Shown: positions 43,492-51,848 of the stretch, in pieces
Layout: every line of letters starts with the position of its first letter
Position numbering within the stretch: the first letter of the stretch is position 1
NCBI GenBank assembly: GCA_041739345.1
Contig: JBGSNZ010000022.1
Span: forward strand, 124,001 to 188,000
Length of the DNA stretch: 64,000 bases
From: DIGJ01 sp041739345
GTDB taxonomy: Bacteria; Bacillota; Clostridia; Lachnospirales; Lachnospiraceae
Direction of reading: 5' to 3'
Made by a program: the position numbers and the translations under genes
Notes under the pieces: generated by a model
The model's database searches: none
What the model saw: only the letters and a program-made list of their open reading frames with translations
Told to the model about the DNA's origin: nothing

Positions 43492-43833
43492 ATGCATGAA
43501 TTAGGAGTTGTTATTGAGGTAATAAATCAGGTGGAAAAAATAGTAGCTGAAAATGAGTTGGAAAAGGTGGAAAAACTGATCTTACAGATCGGAGAATTAT
43601 CCTCCATGATTCCAAAATATATTGAAGCTTGTTATCCAGCGGCAGTGGATGGTACTATATTGATGGATACGAAACTAGAAATCGAGGTATTACCTGCAAA
43701 TGCTCTTTGCAACGACTGCAATCAGGTGTTTCCTATTGTCAAAAATAAGGGAGTATGTCCTCACTGTAATACAAATAATTTTGAAATTCTCAGCGGCAAA
43801 GAATTTTTTATAAAAGAAATTGTGGCCTATTAA
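43492..43833 (+). CDS. hypA: HypA-family nickel metallochaperone
   Basis: HypA/HybF-like protein of 113 residues. It begins with the nickel-binding MHE (His2) and has a zinc site made of CNDCNQ and CPHCNT (CxxC...CxxC, about 73-93). In hydrogenase systems HypA works with HypB to insert nickel. It starts 21 bases after the flavoprotein gene. No NiFe hydrogenase, urease or hypCDEF genes are in the window, so the client protein is unknown. Confidence 0.88.
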   Translation: MHELGVVIEVINQVEKIVAENELEKVEKLILQIGELSSMIPKYIEACYPAAVDGTILMDTKLEIEVLPANALCNDCNQVFPIVKNKGVCPHCNTNNFEILSGKEFFIKEIVAY

Positions 43834-43849
43834 AATTCTGGCTTAACGA

Positions 43850-44096
43850 GCGACAGACGCCAGGAAAGGCTGAGCATTTTTAGTCTTACTACAATTTACA
43901 CGGCTCCCATGCTAGGATTTTGTATCAGTCGCATAAACATTCCACGTAACCTCAAAACATCGAAGAATTGGCTCTTAGGGAGCCAATTCTTCGATTGAGT
44001 TTACGTTTCATATGCTCATATGATATAAAATCCTAGCATGGGAGCCGTGTAAATTGAATATAGATTATGAACTCAGCCTTTCTTGGCTGACTACGA
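43850..44096. repeat. Giant palindrome C (about 247 bp)
   Basis: The arms pair in three perfect or near-perfect blocks. The outer block is GCCAGGAAAGGCTGAG (43859-43874) with CTCAGCCTTTCTTGGC (44072-44087). The middle block is a perfect 29 bp at 43893-43921 with 44027-44055. The central block is a perfect 14-bp stem CGAAGAATTGGCTC (43961-43974) with GAGCCAATTCTTCG (43980-43993) around a 5-base loop. Intervening arm parts are partly complementary. No open reading frame of note. It follows hypA directly. Confidence 0.85.
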
Positions 44097-44374
44097 AATA
44101 CGGACATGTTGGTTTACAAGCGGTTAATAAAAACCAGAAATTTTTTTGCGCATAGCAAGTTTGTGACTGTGACTTGTTCAAACACAAATCTTGTGGTTGA
44201 ATGAGTTCTTTCAACCTTTACTAACGAGTACAATTGATCATATGCTACCTTTGATATTTCTTTATTATGTATAAATCATACTTTTCTGGAAATTTCCAAT
44301 CAACAATAAGCTGCCTCTGCTTTTACTACCTTCAATATTTAAATTCTAGTATTTACTTTAACATTGCAGACAAC
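44097..44374. other. Non-coding spacer between palindromes C and D
   Basis: No credible gene. Small hairpins are present, for example GGTTGAA...TTTCAACC near 44192-44217. The sequence looks like degraded DNA between two large palindromes. Confidence 0.5.
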
Positions 44375-44650
44375 AGCGGGGCCGTTTATCAAAACCAACA
44401 ATATGCGCGGTGGTCATAGTCTTCCTAATTCGAATGGAGCACAGGTACTGGTCTTAAAATAATTTTAGCATTATGAGGTAGAAACTTTAGGTAGAATGAG
44501 CTCCCATAAGAGCTCATTCTGCCTTGCTTAGAGGTTCTGCCGAGTGGTTAATGCGTCTGATTTTAAGACCAGTACCTGTGCTCCATTCAAATTTCGAAAA
44601 CCATATACCCACCGCGCATCTTGCGTGACTTTCCCAAAACTCCCCGCGTC
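44375..44650. repeat. Giant palindrome D (about 220-275 bp) with tRNA-like segment
   Basis: Perfect blocks are ATGCGCGGTGG (44403-44413) with CCACCGCGCAT (44609-44619), a 28-bp block at 44432-44459 with 44561-44588, and a central AGAATGAGCTC (44493-44503) with GAGCTCATTCT (44510-44520). Weaker pairing (GCGGGG near 44376 and CCCCGCG near 44642) may extend it. The right arm includes TGCCGAGTGGTTAATGCG followed by a TTTTAAG loop-like region, reminiscent of a class II tRNA D-arm and anticodon arm, but acceptor and T-stems do not form. Confidence 0.8.
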
Positions 44651-44764
44651 CGTCCCACACCGTTAAACCAGAATTTGATTTTGATTGCTTCTGTGATTTT
44701 TTATGGTAAAATGGAAATATGGAAATATGCAGATAAAATTTTATATTACAAAGGAGACTTGAAT

Positions 44765-45154
44765 ATGTATGAAATGAAAGAGGAATACTTAATAGGAATA
44801 CAAGAAATTGATGACGAACATAGAACATTATTTGAAATAGCAGAAGAAGCGTATCAACTAAGAAATGATGAATTTATACCAGACAAGTATGATAATGTAC
44901 GAAATATCTTACATCGACTAAAGGATTACACTTTAATGCATTTTGATCATGAAGAGGCATATATGCAAAGTGTTAATTATAAAAGGATGTTTACCCAGAA
45001 GGTTCAGCATGATGAATTCCGTGAAAAATTAGAAGAATTTGACATAGAAAACATTGATGAAAATTCAGATAACACAATAGATGAAATTCTGGACTTTTTA
45101 ACAGACTGGCTCATAAACCATATTTTTGAAAATGATAAATTAATCGGAGAATAA
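44765..45154 (+). CDS. Bacteriohemerythrin
   Basis: Di-iron, oxygen-binding four-helix protein of 129 residues. Metal ligands appear in order as DDEHRTLFE (His and Glu), LMHFDHEEAYM, and HDEFRE, with a C-terminal NHIFENDKL contributing the last His/Asp. Start chosen at 44765 because AAAGGAG stands 10 bases upstream; further upstream codons run into palindrome D. In anaerobes these proteins are thought to sense or scavenge oxygen or NO (family knowledge). It lies next to a persulfide/CoA redox fusion gene. Confidence 0.9.
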   Translation: MYEMKEEYLIGIQEIDDEHRTLFEIAEEAYQLRNDEFIPDKYDNVRNILHRLKDYTLMHFDHEEAYMQSVNYKRMFTQKVQHDEFREKLEEFDIENIDENSDNTIDEILDFLTDWLINHIFENDKLIGE

Positions 45155-45158
45155 TAGG

Positions 45159-45200
45159 AAGAGGTTGTGTTGAAGTAAAATTCAGCATAACCTCTTTTTG
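45159..45200 (+). terminator. Terminator after the hemerythrin gene
   Basis: AAGAGGTTGTGTTGAA (45159-45174) pairs with TTCAGCATAACCTCTT (45181-45196) with two interruptions, then TTTT. Confidence 0.85.
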
Positions 45201-45327
45201 CCTTGTGGGCTGGAAAAGTAGAGTTATGTGACATTGTTACAGAACAAAAATAAAATTCAGTATATAATCAGAATAAATAAACGAATAATTTGCTTTGTCA
45301 AAAATATAACAAAAAGGAGAAATAATT

Positions 45328-47823
45328 ATGGCGAAAAAAACAGTGATTATTGGTGGAGTTGCAGGTGGAGCTACTACAGCAGCAAGGCTTCGAAGAAGAG
45401 ATGAGTCTATGGATATTATTGTATTGGAGAGAGGGGAATATATCTCTTATGCGAATTGTGGTCTGCCTTATTATATTGGTGATGTTATAAAAAGCCGCGA
45501 TGCTCTTCTTTTACAGACACCTCAAGCAATGAAAGATAAATTTAATGTTGATGTGCGAGTTGCGAACGAAGTAATGGAGATTCTTAAAGATAAGAAGATA
45601 ATAAAGGTAAAAGATTTGCACACAGGTGAAATTTATGAAGAAAGCTATGATAACTTAATCATTGCTACCGGTTCTTCTCCAATGAAACCACCTATTCCAG
45701 GTATTGATGGAAAAAATATCTTTACGCTATGGACAATACCAGATACGGATCGTATCAAAGCATATGTACAAGAAAGAAAGCCAAAGACTGCAGCAGTAAT
45801 CGGTGGTGGATTTATCGGTCTTGAGATGGCAGAAAACTTAGTTGAAGCAGGTGCAAAAGTAAGTGTTATTGAAATGCAAAATCAGGTAATGGCACCGCTT
45901 GACTTTGAGATGGCAAATCTGCTTCATGAAAATATGAGAATGAATCAGGTGAATTTAGTTTTAGAAGATGGAGTTGCATCTTTTGAAGAAAAAGGAGAAA
46001 CAACTGCGATTAAACTAACAAGTGGAAAAGTGCTTGAAGTGGATATGGTAATTCTTTCAATTGGAGTAAAACCAAACAGTGAGCTTGCTAAAAATGCTGG
46101 ACTTGAGCTAAATAAGCGTGGCGGAATTATTGTAGATGAATATCTTCACACCTCAGCAAAAGATATTTATGCAGTTGGTGATGTAATTGAAGTGGATCAT
46201 GCCGTTTCAAAAGAGAAGACAATGATTCCATTGGCAGGGCCTGCTAATAAGCAGGCACGTATATTAGCGGATAATCTAGCGGGTGACAAAAAGACCTATA
46301 ATGGATCATTAGGAACAGCAGTTGCGAAAGTATTTGACTTAAATACTGCCTCTGTCGGACTCAATGAAAAACAATTACAGGCGCAGGGAAAAGAAAAAAA
46401 TAAGGATTATTTTACTGCCTTAATTAATCAAAAATCACATGCTGGCTATTATCCTGGTGCAACACCACTTACGCTTAAAATGGTATTTGATAAAGAAGGA
46501 AAGATTCTTGGTGCTCAGATTGTTGGCCAGGATGGAGTGGATAAGCGAATCGATACGTTAGCAACAACAATGCGCCTTAAAGGCAGTATCTATGATTTGG
46601 CAGAACTAGAACTGGCATATGCACCACCATTTTCTTCTGCAAAAGACCCAGTAAATATGCTTGGATTTGTGGCAGAAAATATTTTAAATGATCTTGTATC
46701 CTTCGTGGAATGGGATGAGTTGGATGAGCTGCTTTCAGATAAAGAAAAACAAAAGGATGTTACGATTCTTGATATAACAGAAGCTATGGAGCGTATGGTA
46801 TTTGCAATAAACGATTCTTATCATATCCCATTTGGGCAAATAAGAAATCGCATGAATGAACTTGATAAAAACAAACGAATTATCGTGTATTGCGCAATTG
46901 GGGTTCGTTCTTATAACGTAGCTAGAATATTAATGCAAAGTGGATTCAAAAACGTAGAGGTTCTATCAGGAGGCACTAATTTTTACAAATCCATGCACCA
47001 TAATGACGAAAAGGAGAATGAAACAATGATTCCGATTGAAAAAGAAGCATCTACCACAACAGACGGAAATGTTACTTGTGTGGATAAAGCAATGAAGGTA
47101 ATAGACTGCTGCGGATTACAATGCCCTGGTCCTATTATGAAAGTACATGAAGCAATTACAGAAATGAATGACAAAGAAGTGTTACAGGTTTCGGCTACCG
47201 ATATGGGATTTGCAAGAGATATTGATGCATGGTGCAAAAGAACAGGAAATACTTTGGTCAAAACGGAACGAAAAGATAAAGAAAATATAGTTTACATTCA
47301 AAAGGGAACAGATACTTGTACAATTGGGGAAGCACCAAAGACAGTGGAAATGCCACAAGGAAAAACGTTAATTGTATTTAGTGGAGATTTTGACAAAGTT
47401 TTAGCTTCCTTTATCATTGCAAACGGGGCAGCATCTATGGGACGTCCCGTAACCATGTTCTTTACCTTCTGGGGATTGAATGCACTTCGTAAAACAAACG
47501 GCCCTTCGGTAAAGAAGCCATTTATGGATAAGATGTTTGGAATGATGATGCCAAAAGGTTCAAGTAAACTTAAATTATCTAAGATGAATATGGCTGGAAT
47601 GGGAACTTCCATGATGAAGATGGTTATGAAGGATAAAAATGTAGATACATTGGAAGATTTAATGAAACACGCAATGAAAAATGGTGTAAAACTGGTGGCT
47701 TGCACCATGTCAATGGATGTAATGGGAATCACAAAAGATGAAATCATTGATGGAGTAGAGTTTGCCGGAGTAGCTTCCTATTTAGGAGATGCTGAAGAAT
47801 CAAATGTTAATTTATTTATATAA
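45328..47823 (+). CDS. CoA-disulfide reductase-rhodanese-TusA-DsrE fusion protein
   Basis: Four-module protein of 831 residues. Residues 1-450 form a CoA-disulfide reductase-like flavoprotein (FAD site VIIGGVAGGATTAARL, redox Cys44 in YANCGLPYYIG, VYAVGD-type second FAD motif). About 455-555 is a rhodanese domain with active Cys in VYCAIGVRSYN. About 590-665 is a TusA/SirA domain (CCGLQCPGPIMKVHE). About 670-831 is a DsrE/F-like domain (IVFSGDFDKVLASFIIANGAA). Such fusions handle persulfide and polysulfide sulfur and reduce CoA persulfides. It is transcribed alone, ahead of a large terminator. Confidence 0.9.
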   Translation: MAKKTVIIGGVAGGATTAARLRRRDESMDIIVLERGEYISYANCGLPYYIGDVIKSRDALLLQTPQAMKDKFNVDVRVANEVMEILKDKKIIKVKDLHTGEIYEESYDNLIIATGSSPMKPPIPGIDGKNIFTLWTIPDTDRIKAYVQERKPKTAAVIGGGFIGLEMAENLVEAGAKVSVIEMQNQVMAPLDFEMANLLHENMRMNQVNLVLEDGVASFEEKGETTAIKLTSGKVLEVDMVILSIGVKPNSELAKNAGLELNKRGGIIVDEYLHTSAKDIYAVGDVIEVDHAVSKEKTMIPLAGPANKQARILADNLAGDKKTYNGSLGTAVAKVFDLNTASVGLNEKQLQAQGKEKNKDYFTALINQKSHAGYYPGATPLTLKMVFDKEGKILGAQIVGQDGVDKRIDTLATTMRLKGSIYDLAELELAYAPPFSSAKDPVNMLGFVAENILNDLVSFVEWDELDELLSDKEKQKDVTILDITEAMERMVFAINDSYHIPFGQIRNRMNELDKNKRIIVYCAIGVRSYNVARILMQSGFKNVEVLSGGTNFYKSMHHNDEKENETMIPIEKEASTTTDGNVTCVDKAMKVIDCCGLQCPGPIMKVHEAITEMNDKEVLQVSATDMGFARDIDAWCKRTGNTLVKTERKDKENIVYIQKGTDTCTIGEAPKTVEMPQGKTLIVFSGDFDKVLASFIIANGAASMGRPVTMFFTFWGLNALRKTNGPSVKKPFMDKMFGMMMPKGSSKLKLSKMNMAGMGTSMMKMVMKDKNVDTLEDLMKHAMKNGVKLVACTMSMDVMGITKDEIIDGVEFAGVASYLGDAEESNVNLFI

Positions 47824-47859
47824 TAATAAAGTGTAAGAGGTTGTTCAACTAATATGAAT

Positions 47860-47918
47860 GCTTCCTTTATAGTAAACAGATAAAATATAACATCTGTTTG
47901 CTATAAAGGGGGCTTTTA
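47860..47918. terminator. Large terminator hairpin after the CoADR fusion gene
   Basis: CCTTTATAGTAAACAGAT (47864-47881) pairs with ATCTGTTTGCTATAAAGG (47892-47909) with one mismatch, and TTTTATT follows. It can also end the converging GntR transcript. Confidence 0.8.
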
Positions 47919-47946
47919 TTATGGTGAAAAAATAATATCAGAAAGC

Positions 47947-48651
47947 TTAATAATAAATCTGTCGAGTTCCACTAATCGTATCATTAAGCGAAATGGATAA
48001 CCATTCTACAGCCTTTGCTACATCTCTTTGTTCAATATATTTGCATAAGATAGAAGTATTATTACATAAAGATGCGATACCATATAATCTACAAAAACGT
48101 TTCCATAAGGTCATGACAGGAACTTTAAATGAAGAAACCATCAAAGGTAGTAAAGTGTTTCCAGATAAACATGCTAGCTCATGCTGAAATTGGAATGCAA
48201 GCTCTGAAGCTACTTCCAATGAATCAGTTTCTTCCATTTGATTTACATAATTTTTTAAATGAGTAATTTCATCATCTGTAATCTTAGAAATGCATAATTG
48301 TGCTGCAAGAGAGTCAAATGCAATTCGAAGTTCTAAAATAGAACGTATCTCAGCATCTCTTAATATCCCACCATTATAATTCATAATGGAAATTAAAGTC
48401 TCCAAAGTTCCGTTTATACGGTAATCAGCTACAAATGTACCAACTCTAGGTTTTATAATTAAAAAACCTTTTCGGGCTAGCTCTGTGATACCGGCATTTA
48501 CGACAGCTCTACTGACTTGCATTGATTCAGATAGTTCTCTTTCTGGAGGAAGCTTTTCCCCAATGAGGATTTTTCCGGAAAGAATCATAGTCTCCAGTTG
48601 ACTTATAAATAGCTCTTTTAGCGAAGGTGCACTTAATTTTTTAAACTCCAT
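47947..48651 (-). CDS. GntR/FadR family regulator 2
   Basis: Regulator of 234 residues, paralogous to the one at 39141. It has the winged helix IGEKLPPERELSESMQVSRA and an FCD-like helical domain. AGGAG stands ahead of the ATG at 48651, which yields MEFKKLSAPSLKELF, colinear with MELREIVAPTMKELF of the paralogue. It converges on the CoADR fusion gene. The upstream site TGGTATGTCCAAGTACCA is a likely self-operator. Confidence 0.86.
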   Translation of the reverse strand: MEFKKLSAPSLKELFISQLETMILSGKILIGEKLPPERELSESMQVSRAVVNAGITELARKGFLIIKPRVGTFVADYRINGTLETLISIMNYNGGILRDAEIRSILELRIAFDSLAAQLCISKITDDEITHLKNYVNQMEETDSLEVASELAFQFQHELACLSGNTLLPLMVSSFKVPVMTLWKRFCRLYGIASLCNNTSILCKYIEQRDVAKAVEWLSISLNDTISGTRQIYY

Positions 48652-48678
48652 ATGGTTTATCACTCCTTTGGTTGCTTG

Positions 48679-48731
48679 TGGTATGTCCAAGTACCAAATT
48701 TTATTATATAGCAATGTTGACTAATCAACAA
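48679..48731 (-). promoter_or_regulatory. Promoter and operator of GntR regulator 2
   Basis: On the minus strand TTGTTG (48726-48731), 17 bases, TATAAT (48703-48708). Just downstream is the inverted repeat TGGTA-8-TACCA (48679-48696). The TGGT/ACCA half-sites match those near regulator 1. Confidence 0.6.
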
Positions 48732-48743
48732 GAGAAAGTATTT

Positions 48744-49514
48744 TTATTCATTGGTCACAATAACAGCCTGTAATCCAGGTGTCATATAGGTCGCACCAAC
48801 AAGATATATCGTAAACATTTCATTCCCTTTGACTTCGAGAGGTATTACAAGCAGAGGCTCAAAACTATCTTCCGGTTGAAGACCAGGAGCTACTTCAAAA
48901 ACATGAAACACATATTTTCCTGCATCAATCTCTTTAAATGGTGTGATTTCTGTAAATTCAATATCGGAAAATACGTTATCTCCATTATCTAAGCTTACAT
49001 CAAAACTTCCACTTCCATATGAAAGATTAACAAAACGAAGACATGCAGTGTTCCAGGCTTTATTGCTACATATCTGATCAGATACTTCAACTAATTGCAA
49101 CCCATTTGCTGAGTTTGTAATTACTAATGTAATTTGTGCGCCCTCAACAAAAGAGACAGATTTTCGGAAGACTATATTGAGAGGATTAGCAGCTTCTGCA
49201 ATTATTACAGTACAATAGCCGCTCATGATTTTGGTATATGGTGTAATTTCTTTATAACTCAACCGTGAGGTTACAATTCGAGGACCGATGCTAATCAGTA
49301 ATGGAAAATAGTTTTCTGCTGCATTAAAAAAACGTGCCTGGGTGTAATTAATCGAACCAGGGAAGGAGGGGGTGATAACGGATCCAATACCATTTTTGGG
49401 ATAACATGCTTTATTCTCATTTTCCTCACTTGATTCAGGAGTTGTCAGGTTGGCAGGAGTTGTCAGGTTGGCAGGAGTGCTTTGAATAGGTTTTTTAGTT
49501 GTTCCGTTGTCCAT
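48744..49514 (-). CDS. Protein with tandem DUF4397-like domains
   Basis: Protein of 256 residues, no signal peptide or membrane helix. The N-terminus has a tandem repeat TPANLTTPANLTTPE within a low-complexity stretch (about 10-30). Two related beta-rich domains follow. The second, from about residue 155, reads ACLRFVNLSYGSGSFDVSLD, typical of DUF4397. The first (about 55-150) is weaker. Proteins of this type occur in clostridia, sometimes linked to spores or cell surface; the function here is unknown. It is transcribed towards GntR regulator 2 but with its own start. Confidence 0.7.
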   Translation of the reverse strand: MDNGTTKKPIQSTPANLTTPANLTTPESSEENENKACYPKNGIGSVITPSFPGSINYTQARFFNAAENYFPLLISIGPRIVTSRLSYKEITPYTKIMSGYCTVIIAEAANPLNIVFRKSVSFVEGAQITLVITNSANGLQLVEVSDQICSNKAWNTACLRFVNLSYGSGSFDVSLDNGDNVFSDIEFTEITPFKEIDAGKYVFHVFEVAPGLQPEDSFEPLLVIPLEVKGNEMFTIYLVGATYMTPGLQAVIVTNE

Positions 49515-49693
49515 ATTCTAACCTTTACTTTAATCTTTTAGTTTATCATATGAGCCTATCTTTAAAACGTGATGTGAAACGTATTTTTCTTATATTTCTA
49601 ATGGGTATAAGAGCTAGCAAAGCATAAAATAAAGACTCATAGATTTTCAATAATTGTTAATACTAGATAAAAACAATTGAAAGGGTGAATATT

Positions 49694-50125
49694 ATGGATG
49701 ATCAAACGATTCATTTACTTAAAGAATGTAATGCAGGATGTAAATCTGCAACTGATAGTATGGAGCAAGTATTAAAGTATGTAGAGCAGGAAAAGCTCAA
49801 AGAACTTATTGAAAAATGCAATGAAAAGCATGTTAAAATTGGTGATGAATGCCACGATCTTTTAAATAAACTGGGTGCCGATGAAAAAGACCCTAGCATT
49901 ATGGCAAAAACATTTTCCTTCTTAAGTACGGAAGCGAAACTAATGATAAATGATGATTCCCATAAAATAGCAGAACTTATGATGGATGGCTGCAATATGG
50001 GTATTAAGTCTATTAGTGAAGCAATTAATAAGTATCCGGAAGCTTCAAAAGAGAGTGTTGCTTTGGCAGAAAAACTAGTAAAAGAAGAACAAGAATTTTT
50101 GAATGAGCTAAGAGCTTATATATAA
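49694..50125 (+). CDS. Ferritin-like DUF2383-type small protein
   Basis: All-helical protein of 143 residues with regularly spaced acidic and His residues (CNEKHVKIGDECHDLL, DDSHKIAELMMDGCNMG), like the ferritin-like DUF2383 group. It could form a four-helix bundle binding metal, though the metal ligands are not certain. Monocistronic: a terminator follows. The ATG at 49694 has AAAGGG upstream; a GTG three codons earlier is less well placed. Confidence 0.7.
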   Translation: MDDQTIHLLKECNAGCKSATDSMEQVLKYVEQEKLKELIEKCNEKHVKIGDECHDLLNKLGADEKDPSIMAKTFSFLSTEAKLMINDDSHKIAELMMDGCNMGIKSISEAINKYPEASKESVALAEKLVKEEQEFLNELRAYI

Positions 50126-50133
50126 TTACAAAT

Positions 50134-50210
50134 ATAGTTTATGTTCAATTTGCAATCCGGGGTTCAAATAGCATACGTTAAACCATCAACACGATTATCA
50201 ATTTTAATAA
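50134..50210. repeat. Decayed half copy of palindrome B
   Basis: Positions 50142-50204 align without gaps to 38989-39051 of palindrome B, 46 of 63 bases identical by my count, including GGGG, CAAATAGCAT and CGATTATCAA. Only the left arm and centre are present; the right arm is missing and a normal terminator stands in its place. Confidence 0.75.
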
Positions 50211-50223
50211 GCTATAGGCAATG

Positions 50224-50253
50224 AAAAGCGAGTGATAGTGACACTCGCTTTTT
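50224..50253. terminator. Bidirectional terminator
   Basis: AAAAGCGAGTG and CACTCGCTTTT form an 11-bp stem with a 7-base loop, between converging genes. Confidence 0.85.
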
Positions 50254-50255
50254 CA

Positions 50256-51689
50256 TTATTTTCTATTCCATATTTTACTAGGTTGAGCTTTTGCTGTTGG
50301 ATAGCGAAAGAGTAGTGTCTTCAAGGCGTTCCAGTTAAACGGAAATAACGGCCAAAAATAACTTTTCTTTGCAAAGGTAGGTGTTGTAATAATAGAAATA
50401 AGAACTAAACAAAAACTTATGATAAAGCCCCATAAACCAAAAAATCCTACGCATATTACTAAAAAGATACGATAGATACGAATGGCTTCACCAAATTCAA
50501 TACTTGCCAAACTGAGTGTCACAAGCATCGTAAGAGCTCCATAAAATATAACTTCTACACTTGCCCATTTTAGCTGAATTGCGATATCACTAATAATAAG
50601 ACCGCCTATAATTCCCATTGAATTTGATAAACCACTGGCTGCATGTGAAGAGGAATATTTGAATAAATCAAGTCCAAACTCAATAAATATTACATATAGT
50701 AAAAGTCGATAAGGAGATATAACTTCCGTAGTGATTATTTTAAATCCATAAAAATCTGGATAATAAGCTCCAAGTAATAGAAAGACAGGTAGCAGTAACA
50801 AACTTAAGATCATACAGCCAAAGCGTAGTAAGCGAAGATAATTACCGACAGAAGGGCTTTTATAATAATCCTCCGGACTTTGCGTGAACTCAAATATGGT
50901 ACATGGTAAGATAATAATAGTAGGGGAATTATCGACAATAAGAACCATATGTCCTTCTAAAAGATAACTGCAGGCTACATCTGGCCGTTCTGTGAGGTAA
51001 AAACTTGGAAGTGGATTAATCCATCTTCGTTTTACCAATAGTTCTTCCAGACTTTTCGTTCCCATGGTTAACGAAGTAATCACAAGAGAATCCATCTTCG
51101 TTTTTAATTTCCTTAATAAATCTTCATCTACGATTTCTCCAATATAGCCAATTGCTACATCGGTCTTACTATCACTGCCAATGGTTTGTACCTCAAAGGT
51201 AAGATTTGGGTTTCGGATTCTTCTACGAATCAATGCGGTATTTGTAACAAGGGTTTCAACAAAACCATCTTTAGCACCACGTGTTACCTTTTCTGTATCT
51301 GGTTCTGCCATGGAACGGGTTGGATAATATCTGGTATCAATAATCATTACTTGTGCGAAACCATCGATAAAAAGAGCAGAAGGGCCGCTTAATACATTTT
51401 TAACTATAACATTCCAGTCATTGGTTAATTGTACCTGGGAATAACCAATTTTTTTGTTCATGAACTTTTGGATGTCTGAAATGGAAGTGTCCTTCATGAA
51501 ATGGGGGTCTTGTAAGTTAGAGAATAACTCTTGCAAAATGGATGATTCAATTAAGCCATTGACACCAATCCAGAAAGCCTTTGTTTCACCTAAAAGCAAA
51601 TCTCTTGTAATCAGATCAAAACTTTTCCCTATAGGGAAAATTTGTTTTGCCATTTTAATATTTTCATCAAGTTGCGTGGATAATTCCAT
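50256..51689 (-). CDS. spoVAF: GerA-family spore protein, SpoVAF-like
   Basis: Membrane protein of 477 residues in the GerA/SpoVAF family. A large N-terminal soluble part (about 1-290) includes NVLSGPSALFIDGF, RGAKDGFVETLVTN, IRNPNLTFE and ERPDVACSYLLEGHMVLIVD. The C-terminal half has about five helices. The lack of adjacent gerB/gerC-type genes and the loop sequence favour SpoVAF over a GerAA receptor subunit. Acts in the spore inner membrane (family knowledge). The ATG at 51689 follows AAGAGGT; a longer upstream start would be rich in non-conserved residues. Confidence 0.8.
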   Translation of the reverse strand: MELSTQLDENIKMAKQIFPIGKSFDLITRDLLLGETKAFWIGVNGLIESSILQELFSNLQDPHFMKDTSISDIQKFMNKKIGYSQVQLTNDWNVIVKNVLSGPSALFIDGFAQVMIIDTRYYPTRSMAEPDTEKVTRGAKDGFVETLVTNTALIRRRIRNPNLTFEVQTIGSDSKTDVAIGYIGEIVDEDLLRKLKTKMDSLVITSLTMGTKSLEELLVKRRWINPLPSFYLTERPDVACSYLLEGHMVLIVDNSPTIIILPCTIFEFTQSPEDYYKSPSVGNYLRLLRFGCMILSLLLLPVFLLLGAYYPDFYGFKIITTEVISPYRLLLYVIFIEFGLDLFKYSSSHAASGLSNSMGIIGGLIISDIAIQLKWASVEVIFYGALTMLVTLSLASIEFGEAIRIYRIFLVICVGFFGLWGFIISFCLVLISIITTPTFAKKSYFWPLFPFNWNALKTLLFRYPTAKAQPSKIWNRK

Positions 51690-51848
51690 GATAAAACCTC
51701 TTATCTTTTTTATGATTATTGTGAGCAGAAACATAAAAAATATGCAAATATATTAAATATCAAAGCAATTAAAAGTTGTAATACAAGGTAAATTTGAATA
51801 TATAATAACTAATATTCATAAACTTATAAAAAAGCAAAGAGGTATAGC

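Noticed and set aside
44521..44600. Possible tRNA-Leu or tRNA-Ser gene
   Set aside because: A D-arm-like TGCCGAGTGGTTAATGCG and a TTTTAAG loop are there, but the anticodon stem has mismatches and the acceptor and T stems cannot be formed. It is reported only as part of palindrome D.
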